DNA of 64,000 nucleotides, from NCBI RefSeq assembly GCF_900119845.1, contig NZ_FPKU01000002.1, positions 268,055-332,054 of the forward strand, read 5' to 3'. The notes under the pieces are model-generated. The model did no database searches and was not told where the DNA came from. It saw only the letters and a list, made by a program, of their open reading frames with translations. The stretch's first letter is position 1; every line of letters starts with the position of its first letter. A program made the translations under genes and the position numbers. Shown here piece after piece: positions 8,569 through 17,974 of this stretch. Origin of the DNA: Devosia enhydra. GTDB lineage: Bacteria > Pseudomonadota > Alphaproteobacteria > Rhizobiales > Devosiaceae.

Positions 8569-9246
8569 TCATGGCGTGGTGCGCGGATGAAGGCCGCTCA
8601 TCACCACGCGCATCTGCCGCTCGAAGGAATCGAGGGAGGCTTCGAGATCGAGCCTGCGCTCGACGAGAAATCGCCGCACCTCGAACTGGAAGACCGCGAA
8701 GACGAGGTTGCCGATGGTTTCGGCACTTTCCTCGGCCCGGATCACGCCGGCATCGATGTTCTTCTGGATGATGGCGACGATCAGCTTCAGGAGCCGGCTG
8801 CGGATGGCGTGGAAGCGCACGGACTGCGATCCGGCATCGTAAAAATACATCTCGCGCAGGGCATAGCGCGAAATCTCGGGCCGTCGCGCGTAATGCATCA
8901 GGTGCAGTTCGGCGATGATCATGAGGTTCTCGACCATCGTCTTGCGCCCCGAGACCGCCCGTTCCGCCTCGATGAGCACGAATTCGAGGTCGTCATTATA
9001 GATCAGGAACAGCAGGTCGCGCTTGTTCTCGGCATAGACGAACAGGGTGCCGAGCGCGACGCCGGCCAGCCGCGCGATCTCGCGGGTGGTTGCTTCGTCA
9101 TAGCCCTTGGTGAGGAACAGGGCGAGCGAGGCATCCTTGATCTTCTGGAGCTTGTCGGCCTTCTTGCGCTCGCGGCGCGACATGTCCAGGGCCGATTTCT
9201 CGCCATCCTCTGCTGAGGTCATCTCGTCTGCCACATCCAGGGTCAT
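8569..9246 (-). CDS. TetR family transcriptional regulator
   Basis: 225 residues. A TetR helix-turn-helix is seen near residues 33-80: an initial helix with [19 protein letters not shown], then the recognition segment [23 protein letters not shown]. The rest is a helical ligand-binding domain with no recognisable specificity. It starts with ATG 9246, overlapping the stop of the ABC ATPase gene by four bases, so it is made together with the transporter. Its position inside the operon suggests autogenous control and, because the operon starts at the divergent gap 13563-13790, it is the best candidate to bind the palindromic sites there. The ligand could be a C-glycoside or an aromatic intermediate. 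Confidence 0.9.
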   Translation of the reverse strand: MTLDVADEMTSAEDGEKSALDMSRRERKKADKLQKIKDASLALFLTKGYDEATTREIARLAGVALGTLFVYAENKRDLLFLIYNDDLEFVLIEAERAVSGRKTMVENLMIIAELHLMHYARRPEISRYALREMYFYDAGSQSVRFHAIRSRLLKLIVAIIQKNIDAGVIRAEESAETIGNLVFAVFQFEVRRFLVERRLDLEASLDSFERQMRVVMSGLHPRTTP

Positions 9247-10466
9247 CGCCCGTGCCCGCCTGCCGAAGCGCTGTCCGAAAGCCCTAGCGCCTTGCCGGTC
9301 TCGAAGTCAAAGAGGTGCAGCTTTTCGAGCACGACGCCCCAGTCGGCTGTGCCATTGGCAAAGGCGCGATCGCTCGAGCAGCGGGCCACCAGCGGCTGCG
9401 TGCTGCTGCCGCGCGGCAGGTCGGCGGCTGCAACCGGATCGACATCGCGCACGATATCGAGCGCCGAGGGGGTTCGCAGGGGTTCGGTCCAGAGTTCGAG
9501 CTGCACCAGCTGTTCGGGGGGAATGAGTTCGGAGCCGACGATCTCGAGCCTCAGGGCCGGAAGCGTTGCGGCCCCCTCACCAGGTGGCACCAGATGCTCG
9601 GGGCGGATGCCGGCGATCACCTGCCGGTCGCGATACCGCGCAAGCCCGAGCCGCATCACGAGCGCCGCCGGCAGGGCGAGGGACTGCCCGGCGATGACGA
9701 GCGCGAGGCCGTCGGCCGTCGCGGCCAGGGTCGCGGGCAAGAGGTTCATGGCGGGCGAGCCGACAAAGGCCGCCACGAAGATGTTGCTGGGCCGCTCATA
9801 GAGTTCGAGCGGCGTGCCCACCTGCTGCAGCACGCCCTTGCGCATCACCGCGATGCGGTGGCCCATCGTCATCGCCTCGACCTGATCATGGGTGACATAG
9901 AGCGTCGTCACCCCCAGCTGGCGCTGCAGGCGGGTGATTTCGGCCCGCATCTGCACCCTGAGCTTGGCGTCGAGGTTGGAGAGCGGCTCGTCCATGAGGA
10001 AGGCCTTGGGGCGGCGCACGATGGCGCGGCCCATCGCGACGCGCTGGCGTTGCCCGCCCGAAAGGTTCTTGGGGCGGCGGCCCAGATGCTCCTCGAGCCC
10101 CAGTATGGCGGCGGCGCCTTCCACCCGCTTGCGGATTTCCTCGCGCGAGAGCTTCTGGTTCTCGAGCGGAAAGGCGATGTTCTCGAACACCGACATGTGC
10201 GGGTAGAGTGCGTAGTTCTGGAACACCATGGCGATGTCGCGGTCGCGCGGCTCGAGCGCGTTGACGACCTTGCCGCCGATGCTGAGTTCGCCCGACGAGA
10301 TATCCTCGAGCCCCGCAGCCATGCGCAGCGCCGTGGTCTTGCCGCAGCCCGAAGGCCCGACGATGACCATGAACTCGCCCTCGGCGATCTGGAGGTCGAG
10401 GGCGTCGACGGCCTTGGTGCCATCGGCGTAGAATTTCGAGACTTGGTTGTAAACGACCGAGGACAT
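9243..10466 (-). CDS. CUT1-type sugar ABC transporter ATPase (UgpC/MalK-like)
   Basis: 407 residues. Walker [10 protein letters not shown], signature LSGGQRQR, Walker [12 protein letters not shown] and switch histidine THDQ are present, followed by a long C-terminal regulatory region with TOBE-like strands ([12 protein letters not shown]), as in MalK/UgpC ATPases of carbohydrate importers. ATG 10466 was chosen because upstream sequence in the same frame has no family similarity and overlaps the permease gene. It is the fourth gene of the leftward operon: binding protein, two permeases, ATPase. It should energise uptake of the sugar or glycoside bound by the product of 12315-13562. Confidence 0.95.
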   Translation of the reverse strand: MSSVVYNQVSKFYADGTKAVDALDLQIAEGEFMVIVGPSGCGKTTALRMAAGLEDISSGELSIGGKVVNALEPRDRDIAMVFQNYALYPHMSVFENIAFPLENQKLSREEIRKRVEGAAAILGLEEHLGRRPKNLSGGQRQRVAMGRAIVRRPKAFLMDEPLSNLDAKLRVQMRAEITRLQRQLGVTTLYVTHDQVEAMTMGHRIAVMRKGVLQQVGTPLELYERPSNIFVAAFVGSPAMNLLPATLAATADGLALVIAGQSLALPAALVMRLGLARYRDRQVIAGIRPEHLVPPGEGAATLPALRLEIVGSELIPPEQLVQLELWTEPLRTPSALDIVRDVDPVAAADLPRGSSTQPLVARCSSDRAFANGTADWGVVLEKLHLFDFETGKALGLSDSASAGGHGR

Positions 10467-10485
10467 GGCGGAATCCCGCTCCGAT

Positions 10486-11328
10486 CTAGCTTTTGATGCC
10501 GCCCGTGAAGCCCTGCATGAAGCGACGCTGGGCAAACAGGTAGAAGGCGAGGATGGGTGCAATCGAGATGCAGACGGCGGCGAACACCATGTTCCAGCGG
10601 GCGGTGAATTCGCCCACAAAGCCATACATGGCCACCGGCAGGGTCTGGGCCGAGCTGCCGTTGAGGAAGATCAGCTGCAGGAAAAAATCGTTCCAGACGA
10701 TCATCCCGGTCATGATGGCGACGGTCGCCGTGACCGGCCGCAGCAGCGGAAACACGATGCGGAAGAAGATCTTGCCGCGTCCGGCGCCATCGACCTGGGC
10801 GGCTTCCTCATAATCATGGGGCAGCGCGCGCATGAAGCCGGCATAGAGAAAGACCGCCATCGGCAGCAGCAGCCCGGTAAAGAGCACGATCATGCCGATC
10901 TGGTTGCCCACGAGCCCGAGGCTCCTGAGGCTCGAGAACAGCGGCACGATGGCCATCTGGTAGGGCAGGATGATGCCGACCACGAAGAAGACGTAGAGCA
11001 GGCCCCCGATGCGCTGGGTGTTCCGCGCGATCACATAGGCCGTGAGCGAGCCCAGAAAGATCAGAAGGCTGACCGTGCCCACGGTGACGATGACGCTGTT
11101 GAGGAGGGCCTCGCCCAGCCCCACGCCGCCCGTGCCGCGCCAGGCCTCGGCAAAATTGCCCAGGACGATGGTCGAGGGGAAGCTCATGGGGGCGGTGAAC
11201 ACCTCCATGTCGGGCTTAACCGCCACGATGGCGAGATAATAGAACGGGATGCACCAGACGAGGGCGAGGAGGATGAACAGGACCTCCCGCACGGCCGCCA
11301 GCGGACGATAGCGCGTGCTCTCCATCAC
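10486..11328 (-). CDS. CUT1-type sugar ABC transporter permease (MalG/UgpE-like)
   Basis: 280 residues with six predicted membrane segments, the size and pattern of MalG-type permeases. The coupling loop motif [20 protein letters not shown] (typical EAA...G..........P) is near residue 190, and the C-terminus ends in a phenylalanine-rich arginine segment with GFTGGIKS, the usual MalG-family end (G....G.VKG). The start is GTG 11328 or ATG 11325; both overlap the stop of the upstream permease, a sign of translational coupling. Together with the product of 11325-12242 it forms the membrane channel of the importer. Confidence 0.94.
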   Translation of the reverse strand: MMESTRYRPLAAVREVLFILLALVWCIPFYYLAIVAVKPDMEVFTAPMSFPSTIVLGNFAEAWRGTGGVGLGEALLNSVIVTVGTVSLLIFLGSLTAYVIARNTQRIGGLLYVFFVVGIILPYQMAIVPLFSSLRSLGLVGNQIGMIVLFTGLLLPMAVFLYAGFMRALPHDYEEAAQVDGAGRGKIFFRIVFPLLRPVTATVAIMTGMIVWNDFFLQLIFLNGSSAQTLPVAMYGFVGEFTARWNMVFAAVCISIAPILAFYLFAQRRFMQGFTGGIKS

Positions 11329-12242
11329 AGCCTCTTTTCGCGTGCGCGCAGCACGGCCAGTTGCACCGCCGAGACCAGGAGGATCAGCACGGTGAGGATG
11401 AGCGCGAAGGCCGCGCCATAGCCGAACCGGCCATTGACGAAGGTTTCCTTGAAGATCGCGGTTGCCAGCGTTTCGGAAGCGAAGCCGGGGCCGCCGCGGG
11501 TCAGGGCCATCACCTGGTCGAAAGCGCGCAGCCCGAGAATGGTGGTCATCGAGATGCTGACCGTGGCGGCCGGCGCGAGGAGCGGAAAGGTGATGCGCCA
11601 GAACCTACGGCTGGCCGTCGCCCCATCCACCGATGCGGCCTCGTCGAGCTCGACCGGGATCGATTGCAGGCCGGCAAGGTAAAAGGCCATGCACAGGCCC
11701 GAGAACTGCCAGATCATCACGAGGCAGACCGACCAGAGCGCGATATTGGGATCGCCGAGCCACACCTTCTGCAGGCTTCTCAGCCCCAGATTGCCCAGCA
11801 TGGCGTTGAGCGGGCCGCGGGCATCGAGGATGAACTGCCAGATATAGGCCACTGCCAGCGGGCTCATCACCACCGGGGCAAAGAACAGGCTGCGCAGCGC
11901 GAAGCGCGATCTGAGCGTGCGGTGCAGCCCGATCGCCAGCCCCAGTCCCACGACATTGCAGCCGACGACGAAAACGCTGGCCAGCAGCAGCGTGTTGACG
12001 AGGGCCCCCAATGCGTTCCGGTTGCCCAGGATCTCGACGAAATTGGCAAGGCCGATGAAGCTGGGCGCGGAAAGCCCGTTCCAGTCGGTAAAGGCATACC
12101 AGGCCCCTGCCACCACGGCGACGTAGTGGAAGAGCAGGCAGAGCACGATGCCGGGAATGGCCCAGGCGAGCGGGGCCCGCTGGCTGAGGCGGATGCCGGC
12201 AAGACCCGCGGCAGGCCGGGGCGGAGAGAGGGAGTGGGACAC
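11325..12242 (-). CDS. CUT1-type sugar ABC transporter permease (MalF/UgpA-like)
   Basis: About 305 residues with six membrane segments. The coupling loop reads ELDEAASVDGATASRRFWRI, and a LGLRAFDQVMALTRGGP segment is typical of MalF/UgpA permeases. The start is uncertain: the frame can be extended to a TTG at 12287 (320 residues), but the region between contains a strong hairpin (12268-12303), so I prefer GTG 12242 (VSHSLSPPRP), which leaves the hairpin as an intercistronic element after the binding-protein gene. It overlaps the next permease by a few bases. No unusual residues were seen. Confidence 0.92.
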   Translation of the reverse strand: MSHSLSPPRPAAGLAGIRLSQRAPLAWAIPGIVLCLLFHYVAVVAGAWYAFTDWNGLSAPSFIGLANFVEILGNRNALGALVNTLLLASVFVVGCNVVGLGLAIGLHRTLRSRFALRSLFFAPVVMSPLAVAYIWQFILDARGPLNAMLGNLGLRSLQKVWLGDPNIALWSVCLVMIWQFSGLCMAFYLAGLQSIPVELDEAASVDGATASRRFWRITFPLLAPAATVSISMTTILGLRAFDQVMALTRGGPGFASETLATAIFKETFVNGRFGYGAAFALILTVLILLVSAVQLAVLRAREKRL

Positions 12243-12267
12243 GGGGCGAACGATCCTGGTGCGCTGC

Positions 12268-12303
12268 GGCAAGGCGGGCGCCCTCAAGGAGCGCCGCCTT
12301 GCC
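12268..12303 (-). other. Intercistronic hairpin between binding-protein and permease genes
   Basis: Near-perfect inverted repeat: 12268-12281 and 12291-12303 pair over 13 bp with one bulged base, leaving a 9-base loop. On the leftward transcript it begins 11 bases after the binding-protein stop. Stable hairpins at this place in sugar ABC operons are known to protect the upstream message and raise the amount of binding protein relative to permeases; that role is inferred here. There is no U-tract, so a full terminator is less likely. Confidence 0.6.
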
Positions 12304-12314
12304 AGAATGGTCGC

Positions 12315-13562
12315 TTACTTCCAGGCGGCGTCAAGGTCGGCGACGAACTCCGCCGCCGTCTTGCTGCCCGCCAGGAATGCGCCGCCGCTCGAGATCAGCA
12401 CGCCGCGCACGGCCGGCTCGCGCCAGGCGTGATGGGGCACGGTGTGCACGCGCCCTTCGGCATAGAAGGGCACCATGTCCTCGAGTGCCGGCGGGAAGGC
12501 TCCCGCCGCTGCATCGGCCGGCGCGGTGCCGCCCGCCAGCTTGACGAATTCGGCCATCTGCTCGGGCTGCGAGAGATAGTCGAGGAAGGCGAAGGCGGCG
12601 TCCTGGTTGGCACTCTTGGCGTTGACGCTGAGCGCGTCGTTATAGACGCTCATGGCCGCCGTGCGCTCGGCGGCATCATTGGGGAACGGCCGCATCTTGA
12701 GGGTGATGGCCGGGTTCATGTTGACCACGGCACCCATCAGCGTGGTCGGGCCGACCGCCATCAGCACATTGCCCGCCGCGATATCGGCAAACAGCTGCGG
12801 CGGGGTGATCGCCTGCACACCGACGGGGAAGCACTGCCGGTCAAGCATGGTCTTGACGCGCTCGAAGGCGGCCGTCCAGCCGGGCGTACCGGCAAAAGTG
12901 GTCTCGCCTGCGGTGCGCTTTTCCGACCAGTCCGGATCCTCCACGAACACCGTGCCGACGGCGACGGCCTCGTAGAAATAGAACGGGCTGCTGCCGGCGA
13001 TGCCGACGGCGCTCTTGTTGAGCGACACGGCCTTGTCGCAGAGCGCGAGCAGTTCCTCGAAGGTTTCGGGCGGGGTCAGGCCGTTCTGGGCGAGCAGATC
13101 GACATTATAGACCAGCCCGACATTGGTGAGGCTCAGCGGCAGGCCATAGAGCTTGCCGTCCGACCAGTACTCGGCGACGCGCTCGGGCGGGAATTCGGCG
13201 GCAAAGGCGCGGTCTGTGAGGTCTGCGAGCTGCCCAGCCTCGGCGAGCGGCAGCATCGATTCCGGGGCGCCATAGCCGGCATTGGTGAAGATCAGGTCGG
13301 CGCCGGCCCCAGCCTGGAGCTGGGTGAACATGGCCTGCGCGTAGGATTCACCCGAAGGCACGCGCTGGATCTCGACCTTAACGTCGCTCTGGGCGGCGTT
13401 GAATTTTTCGGCGATGGCAGCAAAGCCCACGCCGCTTCCGCTCGCGGGGGCGAGGAGCCGGACCTGGGTCTGGGCCAGGGCCGCGCCGGCTGTCAGCACT
13501 GACAGCGCGCAACCGGCAAGGCAAATGGATGCGATGCGGCCAAGCCGCGTCTGATGCTTCAT
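12315..13562 (-). CDS. CUT1-type sugar ABC transporter substrate-binding protein
   Basis: 415 residues, usual for family 1 extracellular solute-binding proteins. A Sec signal peptide occupies about residues 1-30 (MKHQTRLGRIASICLAGCA... ending AALAQ). The mature part has the typical layout: a central segment with VYNVDLLAQNGLTPPETFEELL (hinge and helix) and a C-terminal helix with LDAAWK. ATG 13562 has a strong AGGGAGG ribosome-binding site. It is the first gene of the leftward operon and faces the C-glycoside deglycosidase genes across 228 bases. The ligand is likely a sugar or a glycoside; a plant aromatic C-glycoside is proposed from context. Confidence 0.93.
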   Translation of the reverse strand: MKHQTRLGRIASICLAGCALSVLTAGAALAQTQVRLLAPASGSGVGFAAIAEKFNAAQSDVKVEIQRVPSGESYAQAMFTQLQAGAGADLIFTNAGYGAPESMLPLAEAGQLADLTDRAFAAEFPPERVAEYWSDGKLYGLPLSLTNVGLVYNVDLLAQNGLTPPETFEELLALCDKAVSLNKSAVGIAGSSPFYFYEAVAVGTVFVEDPDWSEKRTAGETTFAGTPGWTAAFERVKTMLDRQCFPVGVQAITPPQLFADIAAGNVLMAVGPTTLMGAVVNMNPAITLKMRPFPNDAAERTAAMSVYNDALSVNAKSANQDAAFAFLDYLSQPEQMAEFVKLAGGTAPADAAAGAFPPALEDMVPFYAEGRVHTVPHHAWREPAVRGVLISSGGAFLAGSKTAAEFVADLDAAWK

Positions 13563-13790
13563 GATGTCCTCCCTAGAGATTTTTGAGCTTGTTCAAAAAT
13601 CGAAGCTACACTGTCGTCGTCGGCAGCTTTTGTCAAGCTTGTCCACCAAACACGAATTAATACCACATATTTCAATGCTTTATATCCGCACTGCCGCCCT
13701 CCCCCGGTCGAGGCCCTTGACAAAAACAGCGCATGAAGAAATTGATCATGATCACTTGCAGCCGGAATGGATCTCGGGAGGAGCCCTGGC
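13563..13790. promoter_or_regulatory. Divergent promoter/operator region of the predicted C-glycoside island
   Basis: A 228-base AT-richer gap between the leftward transporter operon and the rightward catabolic operon. It holds an inverted repeat at 13579-13600 with 8-base arms ATTTTTGA/TCAAAAAT around GCTTGT, and a second related sequence at 13636-13645 (AGCTTGTCCA against AGCTTGTTCA at 13586-13595). A leftward -35-like TTGACA lies on the minus strand at 13631-13636, with the first palindrome between it and the gene; a rightward TTGACA lies at 13717-13722. The -10 boxes are not convincing. This arrangement fits repression of both operons by the TetR protein encoded at 8569-9246; the link is inferred. 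Confidence 0.6.
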
Positions 13791-14168
13791 ATGATGTTCG
13801 ACAAGGTCATTGACGACGGCACGCTCAGGGCTACGCCCGAGGGCTTTTCGGTCGGCGTCCGCCTGCCCTGGTACCGCTCCCTGCCGCTCTCGTGCATCTC
13901 GGTCAACCTGTTGACCTGCGATGGGCACGCGGTTCCGGCAGAGGCCATCACCATCCATCTCAATGGCCGGGCGCGGCAGCTTTCAGAGCTCGTCGAGGAG
14001 ATCGAGGAGACCTGGTTCATCACCGACACCGCTACCCTCTCGGTAAAGGGCGCCCCGCTGGCGTCCGGCAGCGAGCATCGCATCGAAGCCGAGATCGAGG
14101 TGCGTCCCCCCTATATCAAGGGTCTGCGCCGGGTCGGTCGCGTCGCCCGCATGATGAAGGCAGCCTGA
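13791..14168 (+). CDS. C-glycoside deglycosidase beta subunit (DUF6379 family)
   Basis: 125 residues. The N-terminus MFDK, the following strand VGVRLPWYRSLPLS, the NG segment IHLNGRARQLSEL, the W in EETWF and the C-terminal PPYIKG match the pattern I know for the small beta subunit of bacterial C-glycoside deglycosidases (CarC/DfgB type, DUF6379). In those enzymes the beta-sandwich subunit sits on a TIM-barrel alpha subunit and helps form the active site that breaks the carbon-carbon bond between a 3-keto sugar and an aromatic ring. The TIM-barrel partner is the next gene, two bases downstream, the usual pairing. Start is ATG 13791 or 13794; a GGGAGGAG ribosome-binding site lies at 13776-13783. 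Confidence 0.82.
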   Translation: MMFDKVIDDGTLRATPEGFSVGVRLPWYRSLPLSCISVNLLTCDGHAVPAEAITIHLNGRARQLSELVEEIEETWFITDTATLSVKGAPLASGSEHRIEAEIEVRPPYIKGLRRVGRVARMMKAA

Positions 14169-14170
14169 CC

Positions 14171-15175
14171 ATGGACACCACCACCGCTTCGGCGCGCATC
14201 AGGACCGGCGCGACGCTTTACGCCTATACCAACGCCTTCCACCAGCGCCGCCTCGGGCTTGAAGGGCTCGTGCGCGAAGTCGCCCGGCGCGGGCAGGGCC
14301 CGGGTCTCGAGGTCGTCGGCTTCCAGAGCTTTCGCGACTTTCCCGACGTCTCGGACGACACTGCCGCCCGCTTCCGCGACCTCGTGGCGAGCACCGGGCT
14401 CACCCTCACCTGCCTCGGCATCAATTCCGACACCCATGTGACCCCGCACCGGAGCCGCAGCACGCAGGAATTGGTGGACTTCCACGCCCGCCAGCTGCGT
14501 TCGGCGGCAAAGCTCGGCTTTCCTGTGGTGCGCTGCCAATATGCTGCCGGCCCCGAGGTGCTGCGGGCGCTCGCGCCCCTGGCCCGCGATCTCGATGTGC
14601 GCCTCGGCCTCGAGATCCACGCGCCGCACACGGTCGATCACCCCGAAATCCTGGCGTTCCGCGAGATGTACGCGCAAGTGGGCTCGCCCTATCTCGGCTT
14701 CATTCCGGATTTCGGCAGTTCGGCCCGCGCCGTGCCGCGCCGCTATATCGAGTATTACCGCGCCAATGGCGTGCCCGAACGCGCGATCACCGCGGCGCTC
14801 GAACTCTGGAGCGACGACAGCGATCCCTTCACCAAGCGGCCGCGCTATCTCGAATGGGCCGCAGCCAACGACATCGAGCGCAGTCGGGCGCTCGAGATCC
14901 ACACGATCTTCGGGCTGTTCAGCCGCCAGCCGCCGCGCAACTGGCTCGAGATCATGCCGCAGGTGGTCCATGTCCACGGCAAGTTCTACGAGGTCGACGA
15001 CAGCGGCGAAGAGGCTTCGATCGACTATCGCGCCATTCTCGCCACCTTCGTGGAGGGTGGTTATGAGGGCTTCATCTCGAGCGAATGGGAAGGCCACCAG
15101 GTCTCGGACGAGGATGGTTTTCTCGATGTCGACCGCCACCAGGCGATGATCCGCGGCATCCTCGCTGCCTCCTGA
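14171..15175 (+). CDS. C-glycoside deglycosidase alpha subunit (sugar phosphate isomerase/epimerase, TIM-barrel family)
   Basis: 334 residues, AP-endonuclease-2-like TIM barrel. Metal ligands of the family are in place: E148 (LEIHAP), D180 (IPDFGSS), H267/H269 (HVHGKFYE) and E305 (SSEWEGH). These motifs, above all LEIHAP, PDFGSS and HGKFYE, are those I associate with the catalytic subunit of C-glycoside deglycosidases (CarB/DfgA type), which use a divalent metal to cleave 3-oxo-C-glycosides. Other members of this fold are xylose isomerases and epimerases, so the fold alone would not settle it; the adjacent DUF6379 gene does. The product sugar would be a 1,5-anhydro-hexenulose, the other product the aromatic aglycone. 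Confidence 0.82.
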   Translation: MDTTTASARIRTGATLYAYTNAFHQRRLGLEGLVREVARRGQGPGLEVVGFQSFRDFPDVSDDTAARFRDLVASTGLTLTCLGINSDTHVTPHRSRSTQELVDFHARQLRSAAKLGFPVVRCQYAAGPEVLRALAPLARDLDVRLGLEIHAPHTVDHPEILAFREMYAQVGSPYLGFIPDFGSSARAVPRRYIEYYRANGVPERAITAALELWSDDSDPFTKRPRYLEWAAANDIERSRALEIHTIFGLFSRQPPRNWLEIMPQVVHVHGKFYEVDDSGEEASIDYRAILATFVEGGYEGFISSEWEGHQVSDEDGFLDVDRHQAMIRGILAAS

Positions 15176-15206
15176 GCCTTAGGCCGCCGCCAGAACGAGA
15201 CCCCTG

Positions 15207-16829
15207 ATGCGCGAATTCGACTACATCGTGGTGGGCGCCGGCTCGGCCGGCTGCGCGCTGGCCGAGGGTCTTTCGGCCCGGCCGGGCGTGAGCGTGCTTC
15301 TCGTCGAAGGGGGCGGGGCCAATGCCCACCCCTTCGTCTCGATGCCGCGCGGCTTCATCAAGATCTTCGGGCGCAAGGAGTTCTTCCGCAGCTTTCCGGT
15401 GCGCCCGCAACTGGGGCGCGACGCCGAAACCTGGCGCTACGGGCGCGGGCTCGGCGGATCGAGCGCCGTCAATGGCACATGGTACCTGCGTGGCATGCCG
15501 AAGGACTATGATGGCTGGGTCGCGCGCGGCAATCCCGGCTGGGGCTGGGACGAGATGTCCCGCATCTTCAGGGGCATGGAGAGCTATGTCGCCCCCGATG
15601 CCGATGCCGGTCGGGGACGCGACGGGCCGCTCGAGATCACCGCCTCGCCCTACCGCTCCCCCGTGCTCGATGCCGTGCTCGCGGCGGGCGGCGAGATGGG
15701 CTGGCCCGTGCTTGCCGACATCAACACGCCTGATACCGAGGGTATCGGCTACACCCAATCCACCGTCGACCGGCGCGGGCGCCGCGCCTCGAGCTATCGG
15801 GCCTTCATCGCGCCAAACCTGTCGCGGCCCAACCTCACGGTTCTCCGCGACACCGAGGTCACGCGCATCCTCGTCGCGAACCGGCGGGCTACCGGGATCG
15901 AGACACACTCGGCCAGCGGTGCGGAAACGATAAGGGCGCGGCGCGAGGTGATCGTTTCGGCCGGCGTCTTTTCCTCACCCAAGCTCCTGCAGCTGTCGGG
16001 CATCGGACCGGGGCACCTGCTGCAGTCGCTGGGTCTCGCGGTCGAACACGACCTGCCGCAGGTGGGCCGGCAGCTGTGCGACCACGCCATGCTGACGATG
16101 AATTACCGCCTCACCGGCCATCCCGGCCTCAACCGCGAATTCGTCGGCTGGCGGGTCTATTGGCACGCGATGCGCTATTTCCTCGGCCTCAAGGGGTTGA
16201 TGGCCTTCACCGGGCCGCCGGTCACGGCGCTGGTCTCGAGCGAGGGCGACCCGAGCTGGCCCGATATCCAGTTCGGCATCGGGCCCTTCACCATGCATTC
16301 GAGCAAGGCGCGCAAGGCCGATCCCGGGCGGGGGCTGATCGAGGACCAGCCCGGCATCATGTTCAACAGCTTCCACCTGCGCCCCAGGAGCCGGGGCAGC
16401 GTCGCCATCACCAGCCCCGATCCCCTCGCCGACCCGGAAGTCGATGCCGGCTGGTGGACGGACGATTACGATCGCAGGATGGCCATCTTCATCGTCCGGC
16501 TCATCCGGCGCCTCGCGCGCAGCCCGGCCCTTGCTGCCCATGTCGCCGAGGAAACCGTGCCGGGCGCCCATGCCCTTTCCGACGAGGCCATCGCCGAAGA
16601 GCTCAAATGGATGCTGAGCCCGGGCCTGCATGGCACGGGCAGCTGTTCGATGGGCCCCGACGCAACAACCGCCGTCGTCGATGCGCGGCTGCGCGTGCAT
16701 GGCCTTGATGGCCTGCGCGTCGCGGACTGCTCGGTGATGCCCACCCCCGTTTCGGCCAATACCAACGGACCAGCCATGGCGCTGGGCCGCAGGGCCGCCG
16801 AACTCATACTGGAGGACGCGCGGAGATGA
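15207..16829 (+). CDS. GMC family FAD-dependent oxidoreductase
   Basis: 540 residues, typical of the glucose-methanol-choline family. The FAD Rossmann motif is GAGSAG at residues 10-15; the family signature GRGLGGSSAVNG follows at 79-90; the catalytic pair appears as H475 (LHGTGSCSMG) and N520 (SANTNGPAMALG). It resembles choline dehydrogenase-like alcohol dehydrogenases. In known bacterial C-glycoside pathways an FAD enzyme first oxidises the sugar at C3, making the glycoside a substrate for the deglycosidase; this gene is in the right place for that step. An alcohol unrelated to sugar is the alternative. It lies 31 bases after the alpha subunit and overlaps the next gene by four bases. Confidence 0.88.
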   Translation: MREFDYIVVGAGSAGCALAEGLSARPGVSVLLVEGGGANAHPFVSMPRGFIKIFGRKEFFRSFPVRPQLGRDAETWRYGRGLGGSSAVNGTWYLRGMPKDYDGWVARGNPGWGWDEMSRIFRGMESYVAPDADAGRGRDGPLEITASPYRSPVLDAVLAAGGEMGWPVLADINTPDTEGIGYTQSTVDRRGRRASSYRAFIAPNLSRPNLTVLRDTEVTRILVANRRATGIETHSASGAETIRARREVIVSAGVFSSPKLLQLSGIGPGHLLQSLGLAVEHDLPQVGRQLCDHAMLTMNYRLTGHPGLNREFVGWRVYWHAMRYFLGLKGLMAFTGPPVTALVSSEGDPSWPDIQFGIGPFTMHSSKARKADPGRGLIEDQPGIMFNSFHLRPRSRGSVAITSPDPLADPEVDAGWWTDDYDRRMAIFIVRLIRRLARSPALAAHVAEETVPGAHALSDEAIAEELKWMLSPGLHGTGSCSMGPDATTAVVDARLRVHGLDGLRVADCSVMPTPVSANTNGPAMALGRRAAELILEDARR

Positions 16830-17974
16830 CCGCTTCCCTCGAAGAGGAGCGCAACCGGCCCCGGACGCTCAATGAGGCCAAAGCCTGGATGCACCAGCGC
16901 CTCGTGCAGCGCGTGCACCCCATGGCCCTGACCCCGCCCGAGGCTACGGCTGCGGCGATCGACACCCTGCCGGGGCTAGATGGCGAGCGCTGGGCCAGCC
17001 ACTGGATGGCCGAGGGCGACAAGGTCCTTCGCGACGCCGAAGCCGCCCTTGCATCGGGCGATCGCAGCCTTGCGCGAAAACTTTATTACGACGCCTACGG
17101 CTTTTACTTTCTGGGGCGCTTTCCCTGCCCCAACCATCCGCGCAAGCTCGAAAGCTACGAGAAAGCGCGCGCCGTCTATATCGTTTATGGCGGGCTCTGC
17201 GATTCCCCGCTCGAAGTCGTGCGCATCCCCTTTGCGGGCCGCCCGGGCGAAGGCACCAGCATCACCGCCTATGTGCGGCGCCCTGCCGGGGTTAGCGCCC
17301 CGCCCGTGGTGGCGATGTGGGGCGGGGTCGATGCCTGGAAAGAGGAGATGACCATCCTCTGCGACCAGCTTCTGGCCGCCGGCATCGCAACGGTCGCGCT
17401 CGACAATGTCGGCACGGGAGAATCGCCCATCAAGGCCGGCCCCGATGGCGAACGGCAGTTCCTGCCGATCTTCGACTGGATCGAAACCGAGGGCGGCTTT
17501 GCCCCCGGCCGCCTCGCGATCATCGGTCGCTCCTTTGGCGGGCACTGGGCGACCAAGCTCGCCCATCAGAGCCCGGCGCGCTTTTGCGCTGCGGTCAACT
17601 GGGGCGGGGGCGTGCATTTCATGTTCCAGCCCAGCTGGATCGAGCGCTCGCGGTTTCCCGAAAGCTATCTGATGGAGCTGGTCGAGACGCGCTGCCGGAT
17701 GCTTGGGGTTAGCGGGGACGACGCCTATCGCGAAGGCTTCCGGGCCCTGTCGCTGCTCGACCAGGGCCTGCTCGATGGCCCCTGCGCGCCGCTGCTCCTG
17801 GTCAATGGCCGTAACGACCAGCAATGCCCCAACGCCGATATCGACCTTCTGCTCGATCACGGCGATCCCAAATCGGTCCGTCTCTTTCCCGGCGGTCATA
17901 TGGGCTTCGGCCCCAGGACCGTCCCCACCATCATCGGCTGGCTACACCGGCACCTCGCCGCAAGGAGCGCATGA
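16826..17974 (+). CDS. Alpha/beta hydrolase with N-terminal helical domain (2,6-dihydroxypseudooxynicotine hydrolase-like)
   Basis: 382 residues. An N-terminal helical region of about 125 residues precedes an alpha/beta-hydrolase core. The catalytic triad is S236 (GRSFGGHW), D331 (NGRNDQQCP) and H358 (PGGHMGFG). The helical N-terminus with the segment KLYYDAYGFYFLGRFP is characteristic of the DhpONH/FrsA-like group; the founding enzyme cuts the carbon-carbon bond between a keto side chain and an aromatic ring in nicotine breakdown. A similar acyl-aryl cleavage, or ester hydrolysis, is therefore plausible. It is coupled to the GMC gene by a four-base overlap and immediately precedes the dioxygenase genes, whose substrate it may release. 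Confidence 0.8.
   Translation: MTASLEEERNRPRTLNEAKAWMHQRLVQRVHPMALTPPEATAAAIDTLPGLDGERWASHWMAEGDKVLRDAEAALASGDRSLARKLYYDAYGFYFLGRFPCPNHPRKLESYEKARAVYIVYGGLCDSPLEVVRIPFAGRPGEGTSITAYVRRPAGVSAPPVVAMWGGVDAWKEEMTILCDQLLAAGIATVALDNVGTGESPIKAGPDGERQFLPIFDWIETEGGFAPGRLAIIGRSFGGHWATKLAHQSPARFCAAVNWGGGVHFMFQPSWIERSRFPESYLMELVETRCRMLGVSGDDAYREGFRALSLLDQGLLDGPCAPLLLVNGRNDQQCPNADIDLLLDHGDPKSVRLFPGGHMGFGPRTVPTIIGWLHRHLAARSA

Noticed and set aside
11361-13502. A 713-codon open frame on the plus strand opposite the sugar ABC permease and binding-protein genes
   Set aside because: Shadow frame of well-supported genes; composition is typical of antisense GC-rich DNA and it lacks any motif.
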